NCBI GenBank assembly: GCA_902793195.1
Contig: CADBCS010000004.1
Coordinates: 100,417-164,416 of the forward strand
Source: an uncultured Coriobacteriaceae bacterium
GTDB lineage: Bacteria > Actinomycetota > Coriobacteriia > Coriobacteriales > Atopobiaceae
Length of the DNA: 64,000 nt
Reading direction: 5' to 3'
Shown: positions 26,466-35,917 of the stretch, in pieces
Numbering within the stretch: the first letter of the stretch is position 1
Layout of the letters: each line of letters starts with the position of its first letter
Position numbers and translations under genes: made by a program
Notes under the pieces: model-generated
What the model was told of the DNA's origin: nothing
The model's database searches: none
The model's input: the letters and a program-made list of their open reading frames with translations, nothing else

Positions 26466-27449
26466 ATGGTTCGGTTTGGCATTCTAGGCGCGGGCAATAT
26501 CGCCAATCGGTTTGCCGCAAGTCTTGGATACGAGCGGCATGCGACACTTGTCGCCGCAAGCTGTCGCAGCCGGAAAAAGGCCGTCGAGTTTCTATCCAAG
26601 GTACCGTGCGATGCGGATGCCCGTGCATATGGCTCGTACGACGAAATGCTTGGCGACAACAGCGTTGATGCTATCTATCTGGCACTTCCCCACAGCCTGC
26701 ACAAGGAGTGGGCCTGCAAGGCGCTACGAACCGGCAAGGCGGTGCTATGCGAGAAGCCCGCATGCCTCTCGGCCCATGAGATGCGCGAAATCGCCAAGAC
26801 GGCCCACGACACACGGACGCTCTTCATGGAGGCAATGAAACCCCGTTTCGTACCCCTGTATGGGCAGGTGATTGCCGCACTGCCCAAGATTGGAACCGTA
26901 ACGCGCATTGAGGCCACGCTTTGCAACGACATGCTGGGAATGGTTGAGGGGTCAAACAGCTACCATATGGCACCGGGTCCCGGCGCCGGGGTTCTTTTGG
27001 ACTGCGGAATCTACTGTGCCAGTTGGATAGCCCAGTTGTGTCCCGGTGAATTGAAGCTCACCTCAATTGAGGGAGTCACCAAGAACGGAATCGACATCTA
27101 TGCCAACGCCTGGTTCGATCACGATGGCATGCAGGTTCAGCTGGAGTGTGCATTCGACCGTGCCAAGCCACGCACCTGCACCATAGTGGGAGAGTGCGGC
27201 ACCATTGTGGTGGAGGAGCTTCACCGGCCACAGTGTGCGACGGTTCTTGCCAGCGGCGAAGAGCTCGTCATGGACGTCCCCTACCATGTGGACGACTTCT
27301 TTGGGGAGCTGCATCACTTTGTGGAACTCGTCGAGCAGGGCGTACCCGAGTCCAGTCTCATGACACTCAGCGACTCCCTACGCTGTGCCCAGATCATCGA
27401 CGCCATCCGCGACTGCTTTGACACCGCGCCCAACATCGAACGTCTCTAG
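26466..27449 (+). CDS. Gfo/Idh/MocA-family oxidoreductase
   Basis: 327 aa. The N-terminal Rossmann fold has GILGAGNIANRFAASL, LALPHSLHKEW and the family motif CEKPACLSAHEM with the catalytic Lys. The C-terminal alpha/beta domain (about 125-327) has DCGIYCASW, where Asp-x-x-x-Tyr matches the GGGALLDIG.Y region. It should oxidise or reduce a sugar, dihydrodiol or inositol-like substrate with NAD(P); the substrate cannot be told. GGGAG precedes the ATG. Confidence 0.9.
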   Translation: MVRFGILGAGNIANRFAASLGYERHATLVAASCRSRKKAVEFLSKVPCDADARAYGSYDEMLGDNSVDAIYLALPHSLHKEWACKALRTGKAVLCEKPACLSAHEMREIAKTAHDTRTLFMEAMKPRFVPLYGQVIAALPKIGTVTRIEATLCNDMLGMVEGSNSYHMAPGPGAGVLLDCGIYCASWIAQLCPGELKLTSIEGVTKNGIDIYANAWFDHDGMQVQLECAFDRAKPRTCTIVGECGTIVVEELHRPQCATVLASGEELVMDVPYHVDDFFGELHHFVELVEQGVPESSLMTLSDSLRCAQIIDAIRDCFDTAPNIERL

Positions 27450-27484
27450 CGCAGCTTTCAACACGTGTCTGGACGCTGCGCTAG
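27446..27484. terminator. Bidirectional hairpin spanning two convergent stop codons
   Basis: Arms CTAGCGCAGC (27446-27455) and GCTGCGCTAG (27475-27484) pair over ten bases; each arm contains a stop codon, of the oxidoreductase and of ccdA. No T-run. Confidence 0.5.
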
Positions 27485-28161
27485 CCAGCAAGCATCCGAA
27501 GCCACACGCCCAAAAGACCTGTCGCCATGAGCACACCCATAGCCATCAGGAATACCCCGCACACGCGGTTGATAACCCCATAGTGCCGCTTGGTCCACTC
27601 AAAGGCTGCCTCCAGACGACCGAGCAAGACAGCAGAGAGCACAAAGGGCACCCCAAGACCAACGGAATAGCAGAGCAGCAGCGCTACTCCCGTGGCCATG
27701 CTTGCCGACGAAGCCGCAAGGCTCAACGCGGAGGCCAGAAACGCACCCACGCATGGTGACCAACCAATGGCGAACACCAGACCAAACAGCACCGAACTGC
27801 CAAAGCCACGTGGGATTATGGTCGTATTCGGACGCAACGTGCGCTCCAACAACGGGACGCGCAGCACACCCGCATAGTTGAGGCCCAACACGACCAAAAC
27901 CACACCGCACACCACATCCATAATGCGACCATGGCGCACCAGCAGAGCACCCAAGGTACCCGCAAAGGCTCCCAGGGACACGAACACCAATGAGAAACCG
28001 AGCACAAAGCCCAACGAACACACTGCGACGCGACGCGTGTCACCCACCGCATCCTCCTGCGAGCCACCCGCAAAGTAGGCAAGATATATGGGTAGCATCG
28101 GCAGCAGGCAGGGTGACACAAACGTGACGATGCCCTCGAGGAACGTGAGCAGATAGTCCAC
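27481..28161 (-). CDS. ccdA: CcdA/DsbD-type membrane thiol-disulfide transporter
   Basis: 226 aa, about six membrane helices. It passes electrons from cytoplasmic thioredoxin to outside thiol proteins. Family features are GIVTFVSPCLLPMLPIYL near the N-terminus and AIGWSPCVGAFLASAL at about 130, with the two redox cysteines (SPC, SPC). Starts with GTG two bases after the tlpA stop, so the two are one operon and work as a reducing pair. Confidence 0.93.
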   Translation of the reverse strand: MDYLLTFLEGIVTFVSPCLLPMLPIYLAYFAGGSQEDAVGDTRRVAVCSLGFVLGFSLVFVSLGAFAGTLGALLVRHGRIMDVVCGVVLVVLGLNYAGVLRVPLLERTLRPNTTIIPRGFGSSVLFGLVFAIGWSPCVGAFLASALSLAASSASMATGVALLLCYSVGLGVPFVLSAVLLGRLEAAFEWTKRHYGVINRVCGVFLMAMGVLMATGLLGVWLRMLAG

Positions 28162-28163
28162 GG

Positions 28164-28739
28164 TTACACCTGCTCTTCCAGTTCTGCCCGCAGGAGCATG
28201 GGGTCAACCATACCGGGAGTCACGGAAAGGATTTCTCCGTCGGCAGCAACGACGACCGTGGTGGGTAAGGACCGGGCGGCAAATGCGATGCTGGCCTCCC
28301 GATTCGAGTCGTAATACACGGGAAGTCCCTCGAAGCCGTTCTGTTCAAGCCACTCGGCAGTCGACTCCTCGCGCTCACGCCTACCATCCACGCAGTCCAC
28401 GAATGCAAACGACACGCGACCCTCATAGTCATCTGCGACCTTCTTAAGATCTGGCATCTCCCTTACGCAATAGGGGCACCATGTCGCCCAGAAGTTAATG
28501 ACGAGCGGCTTCTTGTCCGCGATGGCCAAGAGCGTTGTTTCCTCTCCCGTACCGGTATAGACAGTCGCATCGAAGTCCACGAGCATCTTACGCTCGTCCA
28601 TTGGCTCCGAGGAGCTGGCAGACGATGTGGTCTCAACCTTATGCTCGCCTCCAAGCACGTTGTAGCCCACAAGCGCGCCCGCGAGCACTACGACGAGCAC
28701 GACGGCCACAAGCACCGCATTACGCCTCCCGTTGTCCAC
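28164..28739 (-). CDS. TlpA/ResA-like membrane-anchored thioredoxin-fold protein
   Basis: 191 aa. One N-terminal helix (about 6-30) anchors an AhpC/TSA-type thioredoxin domain with FWATWCPYCVREMP, the redox centre, and SLPTTVVV with the cis-Pro. It should reduce disulfides outside the membrane with electrons from the adjacent CcdA. The GTG at 28739 has AAGGGGG five bases upstream; in-frame starts at 28757 (ATG) and 28796 have no ribosome binding site, so the start is chosen on that ground and is not certain. Confidence 0.88.
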   Translation of the reverse strand: MDNGRRNAVLVAVVLVVVLAGALVGYNVLGGEHKVETTSSASSSEPMDERKMLVDFDATVYTGTGEETTLLAIADKKPLVINFWATWCPYCVREMPDLKKVADDYEGRVSFAFVDCVDGRREREESTAEWLEQNGFEGLPVYYDSNREASIAFAARSLPTTVVVAADGEILSVTPGMVDPMLLRAELEEQV

Positions 28740-28808
28740 AACCGCCCCCTTCCGCATAACCGAGCAGATGAACCACTGCAACCCAATCGCTTCCATAGCT
28801 CATACCCA

Positions 28809-28814
28809 TATAAT
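28809..28814 (+). promoter_or_regulatory. -10 box of the rlmKL-type gene
   Basis: Perfect TATAAT 29 bases before the start codon; no clear -35 box at 17 bases. Confidence 0.45.
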
Positions 28815-28843
28815 GACAGACAAGTCAACGGAACGGACATCCC

Positions 28844-31069
28844 ATGGGAAACCAGAACAATCGACATCAACCCGACCTCGAGCTCTTTGCCCGCTGTGCA
28901 AGCGGTTTCGAGCAGACGCTTGCAACAGAACTCCGCGGTCTGGGCGCCAAGCGCGTTAGACCCTTGCAAGGGGGTGTCGCGTTCTTTGGTCCGACCGTCA
29001 CAGCGTATCGAGCGTGCCTGTGGAGCAGGGTTGCCACGCGTATCCAGCTCGTGGTGACACGCGTGCCGGCCACGGATGCAAACGCTCTCTATGCGGGAGT
29101 GACCAACGTTGCCTGGGAAGACCACGTCGCTCCCAAGGCAAGCATTGCCGTCGACGCACACGGAGAGAATCCCGCGTTCCGCAACAGCAGGTTTACGGCG
29201 CTCAAGGTAAAGGACGCCATCTGCGATCGGCTTCGCGACACACGCGGAAGCAGACCCAACGTGGATGCGACCAATCCCGACCTCGAGGTAGACGTGGCCC
29301 TACATCAAAAGAAGGCTACGCTCTACCTCAACCTCTCCGGTCCCTCACTGCACCGGCGCGGATACCGCGAGGACGGAGTGCAGACCGAGGCGCCTCTTAA
29401 AGAGACGCTCGCCGCCGGAATGCTGCTTGCTACCGACTGGCTGGCTATTGCACGCGCCGGAGGCCTGCTCGTAGACCCCATGTGCGGATCGGGCACACTC
29501 GCCATAGAGGCGGCCCTCATCGCCGCAAACCGAGCACCTGGCCTTCTTCGCAGGAAGTGGGGCTTCTTTGGGTGGGCACGACACGACCAAGACCTGTGGA
29601 ATGACCTTGTGGAGAAGGCCACAGAACAGCAGGCGCCACCAAAGGCGGGCGCTGTGGTTCTGGCAGGTGACGTGGATGCACGCGCGCTGGACATTGCCCG
29701 CAAGAACCTCGCCCGGGCACAGGTCGACGACTTGGTACGCCTCTACCGTGGTGACGTTTCCACACTGCATCGTCAACTCCAGCGATGGCATGCCGACCCA
29801 GACGCCAAGGGACTGCTCGTGGCCAATCCTCCCTACGGGCAGCGGTTGCTCGCCCAGGAGGACCTGCCGCGCACGTACGCCTCACTTGCCACTGGCATCG
29901 AGGCCCTTCCCACGGGATGGCACGTGGCGCTCATCACGCCCGACGCGGGCGTCGATACCGCATTGGGACGCATTCCCTTTGAGGTCATCCCCTGCTTCAA
30001 CGGACCCATACCCGCGTGGATACGCCGATATGACCCTGGCGATAAGCCCCGCACGTGCACGGTCACGTCGCTGGGCGGAAGGACTCGCACCGTCCCCATT
30101 GCCGAAGCCAACAGCTCCCAGTTCGCCGCTCGCCTGCGCAAGGTGGCTAGGGAGCGCAACCGGTGGGCACGACGCGAGCGGGTGTCCTGCTATCGCCTTT
30201 ACGACGCCGACCTGCCGGACTATGCATTTTCCATCGACCTGTTCTGCGATGCAAGCCAGCCCGACGAACATCGCTACGTACGCATGGCCGAGCACAGGCG
30301 GCCCAACTCGGTGGATGACCAAAGCGCCGTCAGGCGTCTCTCCGACGCCGCCGCGCTCGTCTCGGCCGTTCTGGACCTCCCTCGCGAACGCCTGCTCGCA
30401 ATCCCCTGGAACACGTCCCCGTCGGATCACTGGTGGATACGAGCCTCGGAGGAGCCGTACTCCTTCGAGATAGACCTCACGAAGCCCACCGCACGACTCT
30501 CTCTCGCCCAGAGGCCCTTGCGCGCCCTCGTTGGCACCATGGCTCGCAACAAGCGCGTGGCCTGCCTGTTTGGGTCTGGCGTCTCGACGCTGGTGCATGC
30601 CGCTGGCAGTGGCGCACGGGAGACGGTGTTCGTCGATGCCTCCCAAACCGTAATCGACCATGCCCGCAGCACCATGCGTGAGAACGGCCTCGCGCATACG
30701 CGCCATCGCTTCGTCTGTCAGGACATACCCACCTGGATTGCCAACGAGGCCCAGACTCGGCATACCTACGACCTCATCCTCTGCATCACCCCCCTATGGC
30801 TTCCCAAGCGAGATGCGGGCGGCCGGGAATGGGACCTGCGACGCGAACTTGCATCCTTCATACATGACGCCGCACGCCTCCTGACCAACGACGGAACGTT
30901 GGTCCTCTCCTGTCCCGACCCCTCCTTCGAGCCCGACGTCCATGCACCCGAGTGGGCCAAGCTCGTTGTGGAGAACAGAAGTGCAGACCTCATCCCACAT
31001 GACTTCGAGCGGTCGCGCGAGGTTCCAACCACCCTGTTCGTCCGCAGGCACCGCAAAGGCACGCATTGA
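28844..31069 (+). CDS. rlmL: 23S rRNA guanine methyltransferase, RlmL/RlmK two-domain type
   Basis: 741 aa. Residues about 10-170 form the ferredoxin-like and THUMP regions; about 170-390 is the RlmL-type N2-guanine methyltransferase with MCGSGTLAIEAAL and the catalytic VANPPYGQRL. The C-terminal half (about 430-741) has the RlmK fold with LFGSGVSTLVHAAGSGA and FVDASQTVIDHAR, but the motif IV region reads LILCITPLW where DPP is expected, so its N7-methyl activity is doubtful. It should modify G2445 (E. coli numbering) of 23S rRNA. No good ribosome binding site precedes the ATG. Confidence 0.88.
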   Translation: MGNQNNRHQPDLELFARCASGFEQTLATELRGLGAKRVRPLQGGVAFFGPTVTAYRACLWSRVATRIQLVVTRVPATDANALYAGVTNVAWEDHVAPKASIAVDAHGENPAFRNSRFTALKVKDAICDRLRDTRGSRPNVDATNPDLEVDVALHQKKATLYLNLSGPSLHRRGYREDGVQTEAPLKETLAAGMLLATDWLAIARAGGLLVDPMCGSGTLAIEAALIAANRAPGLLRRKWGFFGWARHDQDLWNDLVEKATEQQAPPKAGAVVLAGDVDARALDIARKNLARAQVDDLVRLYRGDVSTLHRQLQRWHADPDAKGLLVANPPYGQRLLAQEDLPRTYASLATGIEALPTGWHVALITPDAGVDTALGRIPFEVIPCFNGPIPAWIRRYDPGDKPRTCTVTSLGGRTRTVPIAEANSSQFAARLRKVARERNRWARRERVSCYRLYDADLPDYAFSIDLFCDASQPDEHRYVRMAEHRRPNSVDDQSAVRRLSDAAALVSAVLDLPRERLLAIPWNTSPSDHWWIRASEEPYSFEIDLTKPTARLSLAQRPLRALVGTMARNKRVACLFGSGVSTLVHAAGSGARETVFVDASQTVIDHARSTMRENGLAHTRHRFVCQDIPTWIANEAQTRHTYDLILCITPLWLPKRDAGGREWDLRRELASFIHDAARLLTNDGTLVLSCPDPSFEPDVHAPEWAKLVVENRSADLIPHDFERSREVPTTLFVRRHRKGTH

Positions 31070-31115
31070 TCCGTCTGCATCCCACCATTTGTCGCCAGTC
31101 GATTGGAGTCCAGCC

Positions 31116-32087
31116 ATGAACACACCGCTACGCGTGTTGATAACCGTGCCATTTGGAGCGCACCACATGCAACGTCTGCAAGAGGCAGCAGGGCCTCACG
31201 CAGAGATTCGGCAGACCAACGCCTCTGCGGCAAGCGAGCAGATGCGCTCGTTGCTCCAACATGCCGACGTCGTGATTGGCGAGCCCGCACCAGAGTTGCT
31301 TGCCGAAGGCACGCCCGTCCGATGGGTGCAGATGACATGGGCCGGCACCGACCTCTACACCCGGGGAAACGTTCCCTTTCCGTCCGGCGTCCTCCTCACC
31401 AACGTGGCCGGAACGGCATACGGACACATCATCTCCCAGTTCGTGCTGGGCCAAGCCCTGTCCATCGCACAGAACTTCCCCACCTACGTCCGTCTGCAGG
31501 AACGACACGTTTGGAAGGGAGCGGGACCGGTCATGTCATTCGAGGGGGCGCAGGTCCTCATCTTTGGTGCCGGCGACCTTGGAACGTGCACGGCAAAGCG
31601 ATTCAGCGGCTTTGACGCTCACTGCGTTGGCGTGTGCCGAGACACCAAAACTCCGCGCCCATACTTCCAAGAGCTCTTGACGCTCGACGAGGCCGAGATG
31701 CGCCTGCAGACGGCAGACGTCGTAATCAACTGCCTGCCCAATGTGGACGAGACCGTGCGTTGGCTCGACGAGCGTCGCCTGCGGCTTATCAAGGAGGGTG
31801 CCGTACTGGTAAACGTGGGTAGAGGCAACTTCATCGATTGCATGGCACTTGCCCGCGTGCTTGCGGACGGACACCTACGCGGCGCGGCGCTCGACGTAAC
31901 GGAACCCGAGCCCCTACCAACCGACCATCCCCTGTGGGACGAACCCCGCTGCGTGATAACCCCACACCAGGCCGGAGGCGCGTTCGGCAAGAGCGCAGGT
32001 ACCGAGGAGCGCATCTGTCGGGTGTGCTGCGAGAACCTCAGGCGATTCGTGGCAAACGAGCCGCTCACCCATCTCGTGCTGCCATAG
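31116..32087 (+). CDS. D-isomer-specific 2-hydroxyacid dehydrogenase
   Basis: 323 aa. NAD-binding fold with FGAGDLGTCTA at about 155, followed by the family's catalytic residues: Arg in VNVGRGNFID, Glu in DVTEPEPLP and His in ITPHQAGG. It reduces a 2-keto acid to the D-hydroxy acid or the reverse; substrate unknown. The ATG at 31116 with GGAG eight bases upstream is preferred to an extension back into the preceding gene. Confidence 0.9.
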   Translation: MNTPLRVLITVPFGAHHMQRLQEAAGPHAEIRQTNASAASEQMRSLLQHADVVIGEPAPELLAEGTPVRWVQMTWAGTDLYTRGNVPFPSGVLLTNVAGTAYGHIISQFVLGQALSIAQNFPTYVRLQERHVWKGAGPVMSFEGAQVLIFGAGDLGTCTAKRFSGFDAHCVGVCRDTKTPRPYFQELLTLDEAEMRLQTADVVINCLPNVDETVRWLDERRLRLIKEGAVLVNVGRGNFIDCMALARVLADGHLRGAALDVTEPEPLPTDHPLWDEPRCVITPHQAGGAFGKSAGTEERICRVCCENLRRFVANEPLTHLVLP

Positions 32088-32135
32088 CGCGGACGACGGG
32101 AAGTCACGACCCTCGTTCTCCGTGCCTGGACCTCC

Positions 32136-34082
32136 TTATCGGTATCTCACGTGTGCGTGCTCCGGGACCTCGTTCCACTTTACGGTATATCCCGCTCCGT
32201 GGCTGCAGAACACCGAGTCGGGTGTGTTGGCCAGATCCGCCTCCGGCTCGTAGGCTGCGGCCTCTATGACCTCGTTGGCGTTGTGACACGGCTCATATCC
32301 AGCAACCTCCAAGTACAGCCTACCCTGACCACCCGAATACGCGCTCACCTGCAAAGAATAGTCGCGCATGGTCGCCACGGGCGCCTCTCCAACGATGCGT
32401 GCCTGGTCACCGGTGACCTCCGGTGCGCCAAAGCGGGCGTTCATGCGCTGCAGGTCCGCGAGCGCGCGTCCCACCCGATCGGCTGGCACCTCCAACTCGT
32501 AGGAATACCACGGCTCGAGCAACACGCACTGACCCTTGGCGCGCGCCTGCATGAGTCCCTGGCGAATGGCCCGATACGTCGCCTGCCTGAAGTCACCACC
32601 CTCGGTGTGCTTGACATGCGCGCGGCCAGCCACCAGCGTCAGCCGCACGTCCGTGAGAGGCGCACCCACGAGTACGCCGCGATGCGTCCTCTCCATGGCG
32701 TTGGTGTGTATCAGCCGCTGCCAGTTTCGGTCGAAGTCATCCTCCGGGCAACAGGTGTCGAACTCCACTCCCGCACCGCGAGCCAAGGGTTCGAGGCGCA
32801 GGTGGACCTCGGCATAGTGCCGCAATGGTTCGAAGTGTCCAATCCCCACAACAGCCTGTGCGATAGTCTCCTGATACAGGATCGACCCCGGCCCAAACGT
32901 CACCTCACACCCGTACCGCTCCAGGAGAAGGCGCTGAACCACCTCCTGCTGCACTGCCCCCATAAGGCGCACGCGCACCTCCTGTAGCTCTTCGCTCCAC
33001 GTAACGCCCAGCAGGGGGTCCTCGTCGGCGAGCTCGAGCACGGCGCTATAGAGGGTGTGCGCATCGCATCCCTGTGGAATCACCTGATAGTCCAACACCG
33101 GTGACGTCAACGGTGGCGGAGCGTCGGCGGCTGCGCCTAAGCCATCGCCAGGCATTACCTCCAACAAACCCGTGACCGCACACACCCAGCCAGCCGGCAC
33201 CTCCCGAACGACGTCGTACTTCTGGCCACGGTACACACGCAGCTGGTCCACCTTTTGTTCCCATGTACGTCCCGACGCGGAGATGCCCTTTAGCACGCTC
33301 TTCGCACGCAGCGTCCCGCCCGTCACACGCAGCCATGCGACGCGATTGCCACGCGCCTCTCGGCTCACGCGGTACACGCGAGCAGAGAACTCCTGCGGCC
33401 AGTCGATCGTAGGCGCAGTCCACACGAGTAGGTCGAGCAACTCCGTGACCCCATCCATACGCAACGCCGATCCAAACAGAACGGGAAAGGCCTTGCGCTC
33501 ATGTGTGAGGTCGCGCGCACGATCGCTCGACATCGCTCCCTGCTCCAGGTACTCCTCCAACGCACCCTCGTCCGCCATTGCCAGCTGTTCCTGAACGTCT
33601 GGGTCATCCAAACGCTCGTGGTCGTAGCAACTCCCGTTGAGCCTAGTCCGCAGCTCTTCCATAATCGAGGCCCGATCGACACCGGACAGGTCCATCTTGT
33701 TCACGAACACGCAAGTGGGCACCTCGTAGCGTTCGAGCATATGCCATAGGGTGCGCGTATGCCCCTGAACGCCGTCGTTGGCCCCAACCACCAGCACTGC
33801 CATGTCGAGTACCTGCAGCGTGCGCTCCGCCTCGGCGCAGAAATCCACATGGCCGGGCGTGTCCACGAACATAAGACGCGTGTCATGGTATTCGGCAACC
33901 GCTTGCTTGGCAAAGACCGTTATGCCGCGATCTCGCTCGATGGGGTCAAAGTCCAAATGCGCGTTTCCGTGGTCTACTCGACCAGCCGTGCGGATGGTTC
34001 CCGTTCGGTATAACAGCGCCTCTGCCAGCGTTGTCTTTCCCGCATCCACATGGGCGAGCAGCCCAACCACGGTCTGCACCAT
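32136..34082 (-). CDS. EF-G/TetM-like translational GTPase
   Basis: 648 aa, the size of ribosomal protection proteins. GTPase motifs are AHVDAGKTT, RGIT, DTPGH and NKMD. Domains II-V follow. The domain IV tip, which carries YSPVST in TetM, reads VKHTEGGDFR here, and the C-terminus HARVRYR-like end differs from TetM, so it is better seen as a chromosomal translation factor than a tetracycline resistance gene. The ATG at 34082 follows GAGGGGGGCGG. A 14-pair hairpin lies between it and the upstream CAP-domain gene. Confidence 0.85.
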   Translation of the reverse strand: MVQTVVGLLAHVDAGKTTLAEALLYRTGTIRTAGRVDHGNAHLDFDPIERDRGITVFAKQAVAEYHDTRLMFVDTPGHVDFCAEAERTLQVLDMAVLVVGANDGVQGHTRTLWHMLERYEVPTCVFVNKMDLSGVDRASIMEELRTRLNGSCYDHERLDDPDVQEQLAMADEGALEEYLEQGAMSSDRARDLTHERKAFPVLFGSALRMDGVTELLDLLVWTAPTIDWPQEFSARVYRVSREARGNRVAWLRVTGGTLRAKSVLKGISASGRTWEQKVDQLRVYRGQKYDVVREVPAGWVCAVTGLLEVMPGDGLGAAADAPPPLTSPVLDYQVIPQGCDAHTLYSAVLELADEDPLLGVTWSEELQEVRVRLMGAVQQEVVQRLLLERYGCEVTFGPGSILYQETIAQAVVGIGHFEPLRHYAEVHLRLEPLARGAGVEFDTCCPEDDFDRNWQRLIHTNAMERTHRGVLVGAPLTDVRLTLVAGRAHVKHTEGGDFRQATYRAIRQGLMQARAKGQCVLLEPWYSYELEVPADRVGRALADLQRMNARFGAPEVTGDQARIVGEAPVATMRDYSLQVSAYSGGQGRLYLEVAGYEPCHNANEVIEAAAYEPEADLANTPDSVFCSHGAGYTVKWNEVPEHAHVRYR

Positions 34083-34104
34083 TTGCCGCCCCCCTCTGTC
34101 GCAT

Positions 34105-34136
34105 GTCTCGCTCGGGGAGCATTCCCCGAGCGAGAC
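34105..34136 (-). terminator. 14-pair hairpin between the CAP-domain gene and the GTPase gene
   Basis: GTCTCGCTCGGGGA and TCCCCGAGCGAGAC pair perfectly around four bases. It lies after the stop of the upstream gene and 23 bases before the GTPase start, so it may be a terminator or a leader control element. No T-run follows. Confidence 0.55.
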
Positions 34137-34173
34137 GCAGGTTCTGTTTGGGGGATTCTCCCCATGCGGGATC

Positions 34174-35817
34174 TTACTTCCCGCGCTTGACGTAGGCACG
34201 CCAGATGTTGCGCTTGATGCCCAGGTAGGTGTTGCCCGGAGCTGCGGCGCCCTTCTTCACCAGCAGGATCTGGATGCCCTCAAGACGACGCCCGTAGCCC
34301 TCGCTACCGGAGCGCTGGCCGTTCTTGGCCCAGCCCATCCAGCCGAACTTCTGGCAGTGGACACGATAGTACACGTCGTACTGCTTTGCCATCTCGCCGT
34401 AGAGCTTGATCTCGATGGCCTCCAGGCGATAGCTCTTGCCGGAGGTACCTGCCATCGCGCCGTTTTTCTTCCAGCCCTGCCAGCCGATTCTCTGAACGTG
34501 CGTGCGGTATTGGATGCCACCCGAGTACGGCAGGTTCGAGAGCTTTATGTTGATGCCCTCGAGACGGTAGGACTTTCCACTTGTTCCGCTCATGGCTCCG
34601 TTCGACACGTACTTCTGCCAACCTATGCGTTGGACGTGCGTGCGATAGCTGACATTGGGGGGTGTCGTCTTAAACGGCAACCTTAGCTTGACGCCACTGT
34701 ACTTCGACGTGGCAAAGACGTCGGCCGTTCCCACTTCCGGCCCCGCGGTGACCACGCCCGCCTGGGTAACGCGTGCCACGCCTGTGTTGCTGCTGGACCA
34801 TGTAAACCCAGCGGGAGACACCTGGAACTGTCTTCCAAAATCCGAGACATACACGCAAAAGCCAATCCTAAAGCTCTTGTCGCGCGAAAGCACATTGGGC
34901 GTCGTTACGGTGACGGGTGTGGTCGAATCCTTGTTGATAAAGTATAGATTATTAATCGCGGGACTTCCGTAGCTCACTGCCACGGTAAAGGACTGGCTCC
35001 TGCTACCCGAGCCGGCAAACGTGTTGGAAGACGAACTTTGATACGAGAACAATTGGACCCAGTACGTGATGCCGCCCACAACGCAGCAACCCACACCTAT
35101 GGAGCCAAACGACGGTTCGAGGATGTTGGCCTTGTGACCAGAGCTGTTCATCCAGGCAGACATGACGGCCGATGCCGTCTGCTGTCCGGCGGCGATGTTC
35201 TCACCGGACGCCATATCGCTCACCGTAAAGCAGCTGCTTTCGTCGGGTCGGGTGTGGTCGAAGTACATGGCGATCTCGGCCGCACGCTGCATGGCAGCAG
35301 ACTGCAGGCTCGCATTCATCCTGAGCGCACTCCTGCCCGCCGACGCACGCCTGCTGTTTACGATGTCCAAGACCGACTTGGCCTTGGCATAGTCCGCCGT
35401 GCACGAGAAGGACCAGTAGTCGACGGGGGACCCCGCCTGTGTCCTCATCTGGCTCTCGAGCGCATCGGTCATACGCGTGCCGTCGATCGGCTGGGTGTTG
35501 TCGCCAGAGTCCTTCGATACGGCGCTCCCGTCGATGATTCCATCTGCGAGCAATGCCTCGTCACGATTCACGACGGAATCGCCTTGGGGCTCGGACTGGG
35601 TGACGAGCACTTCTTCGGGTGCGACGTCCTCCACGACCACATCGTCCTGGGAGCCATCCGCCTGCGTGTCCAACGCCTGGACGTCCTCCGCCTCGGGTTG
35701 CGCCACCTCAACCTCTGTGGCAAGGGCCTTGGATGGAACCATGCCAAGTACCATGGCAAATGCCAGCATCATCGCACCTACAAAGCGAACGTATCTTGTG
35801 ATCTCCCTTGCCTTCAT
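34174..35817 (-). CDS. Secreted CAP/SCP-domain protein with three ChW repeats
   Basis: 547 aa. Signal peptide to about ALA at residue 33, an acidic linker (about 34-125), then a CAP domain (about 140-265) with the conserved HTRPD, GENIA and SGHKANIL, then a region of about 120 residues with Ig-like SNTGVARVTQAG, then three ChW repeats (about 395-510), each with the core R-x-H-x-Q-x-x-G-W and the end SYRLEGI or similar, and the short basic end KRGK. The repeats are the same module as in the 44-59 kb proteins. The ATG at 35817 follows GGGGAGGACG. Probably a surface-bound or secreted wall protein. Confidence 0.87.
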   Translation of the reverse strand: MKAREITRYVRFVGAMMLAFAMVLGMVPSKALATEVEVAQPEAEDVQALDTQADGSQDDVVVEDVAPEEVLVTQSEPQGDSVVNRDEALLADGIIDGSAVSKDSGDNTQPIDGTRMTDALESQMRTQAGSPVDYWSFSCTADYAKAKSVLDIVNSRRASAGRSALRMNASLQSAAMQRAAEIAMYFDHTRPDESSCFTVSDMASGENIAAGQQTASAVMSAWMNSSGHKANILEPSFGSIGVGCCVVGGITYWVQLFSYQSSSSNTFAGSGSRSQSFTVAVSYGSPAINNLYFINKDSTTPVTVTTPNVLSRDKSFRIGFCVYVSDFGRQFQVSPAGFTWSSSNTGVARVTQAGVVTAGPEVGTADVFATSKYSGVKLRLPFKTTPPNVSYRTHVQRIGWQKYVSNGAMSGTSGKSYRLEGINIKLSNLPYSGGIQYRTHVQRIGWQGWKKNGAMAGTSGKSYRLEAIEIKLYGEMAKQYDVYYRVHCQKFGWMGWAKNGQRSGSEGYGRRLEGIQILLVKKGAAAPGNTYLGIKRNIWRAYVKRGK

Positions 35818-35917
35818 CTCGTCCTCCCCACTCGACTTCCCTTTCGTTAAAGGTAACTCAAACGCACGTCTTCGGCACATCAAATCTTTTGAGTGGTCGG
35901 ATTGTTTGGGCCAGCAA

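Noticed and set aside
32151..32987. 278-codon plus-strand frame
   Set aside because: Opposite the EF-G-like gene and without recognisable protein features.
32136..34082. Tetracycline resistance gene call
   Set aside because: The domain IV tip lacks the TetM-type residues; kept as a TetM-like GTPase only.
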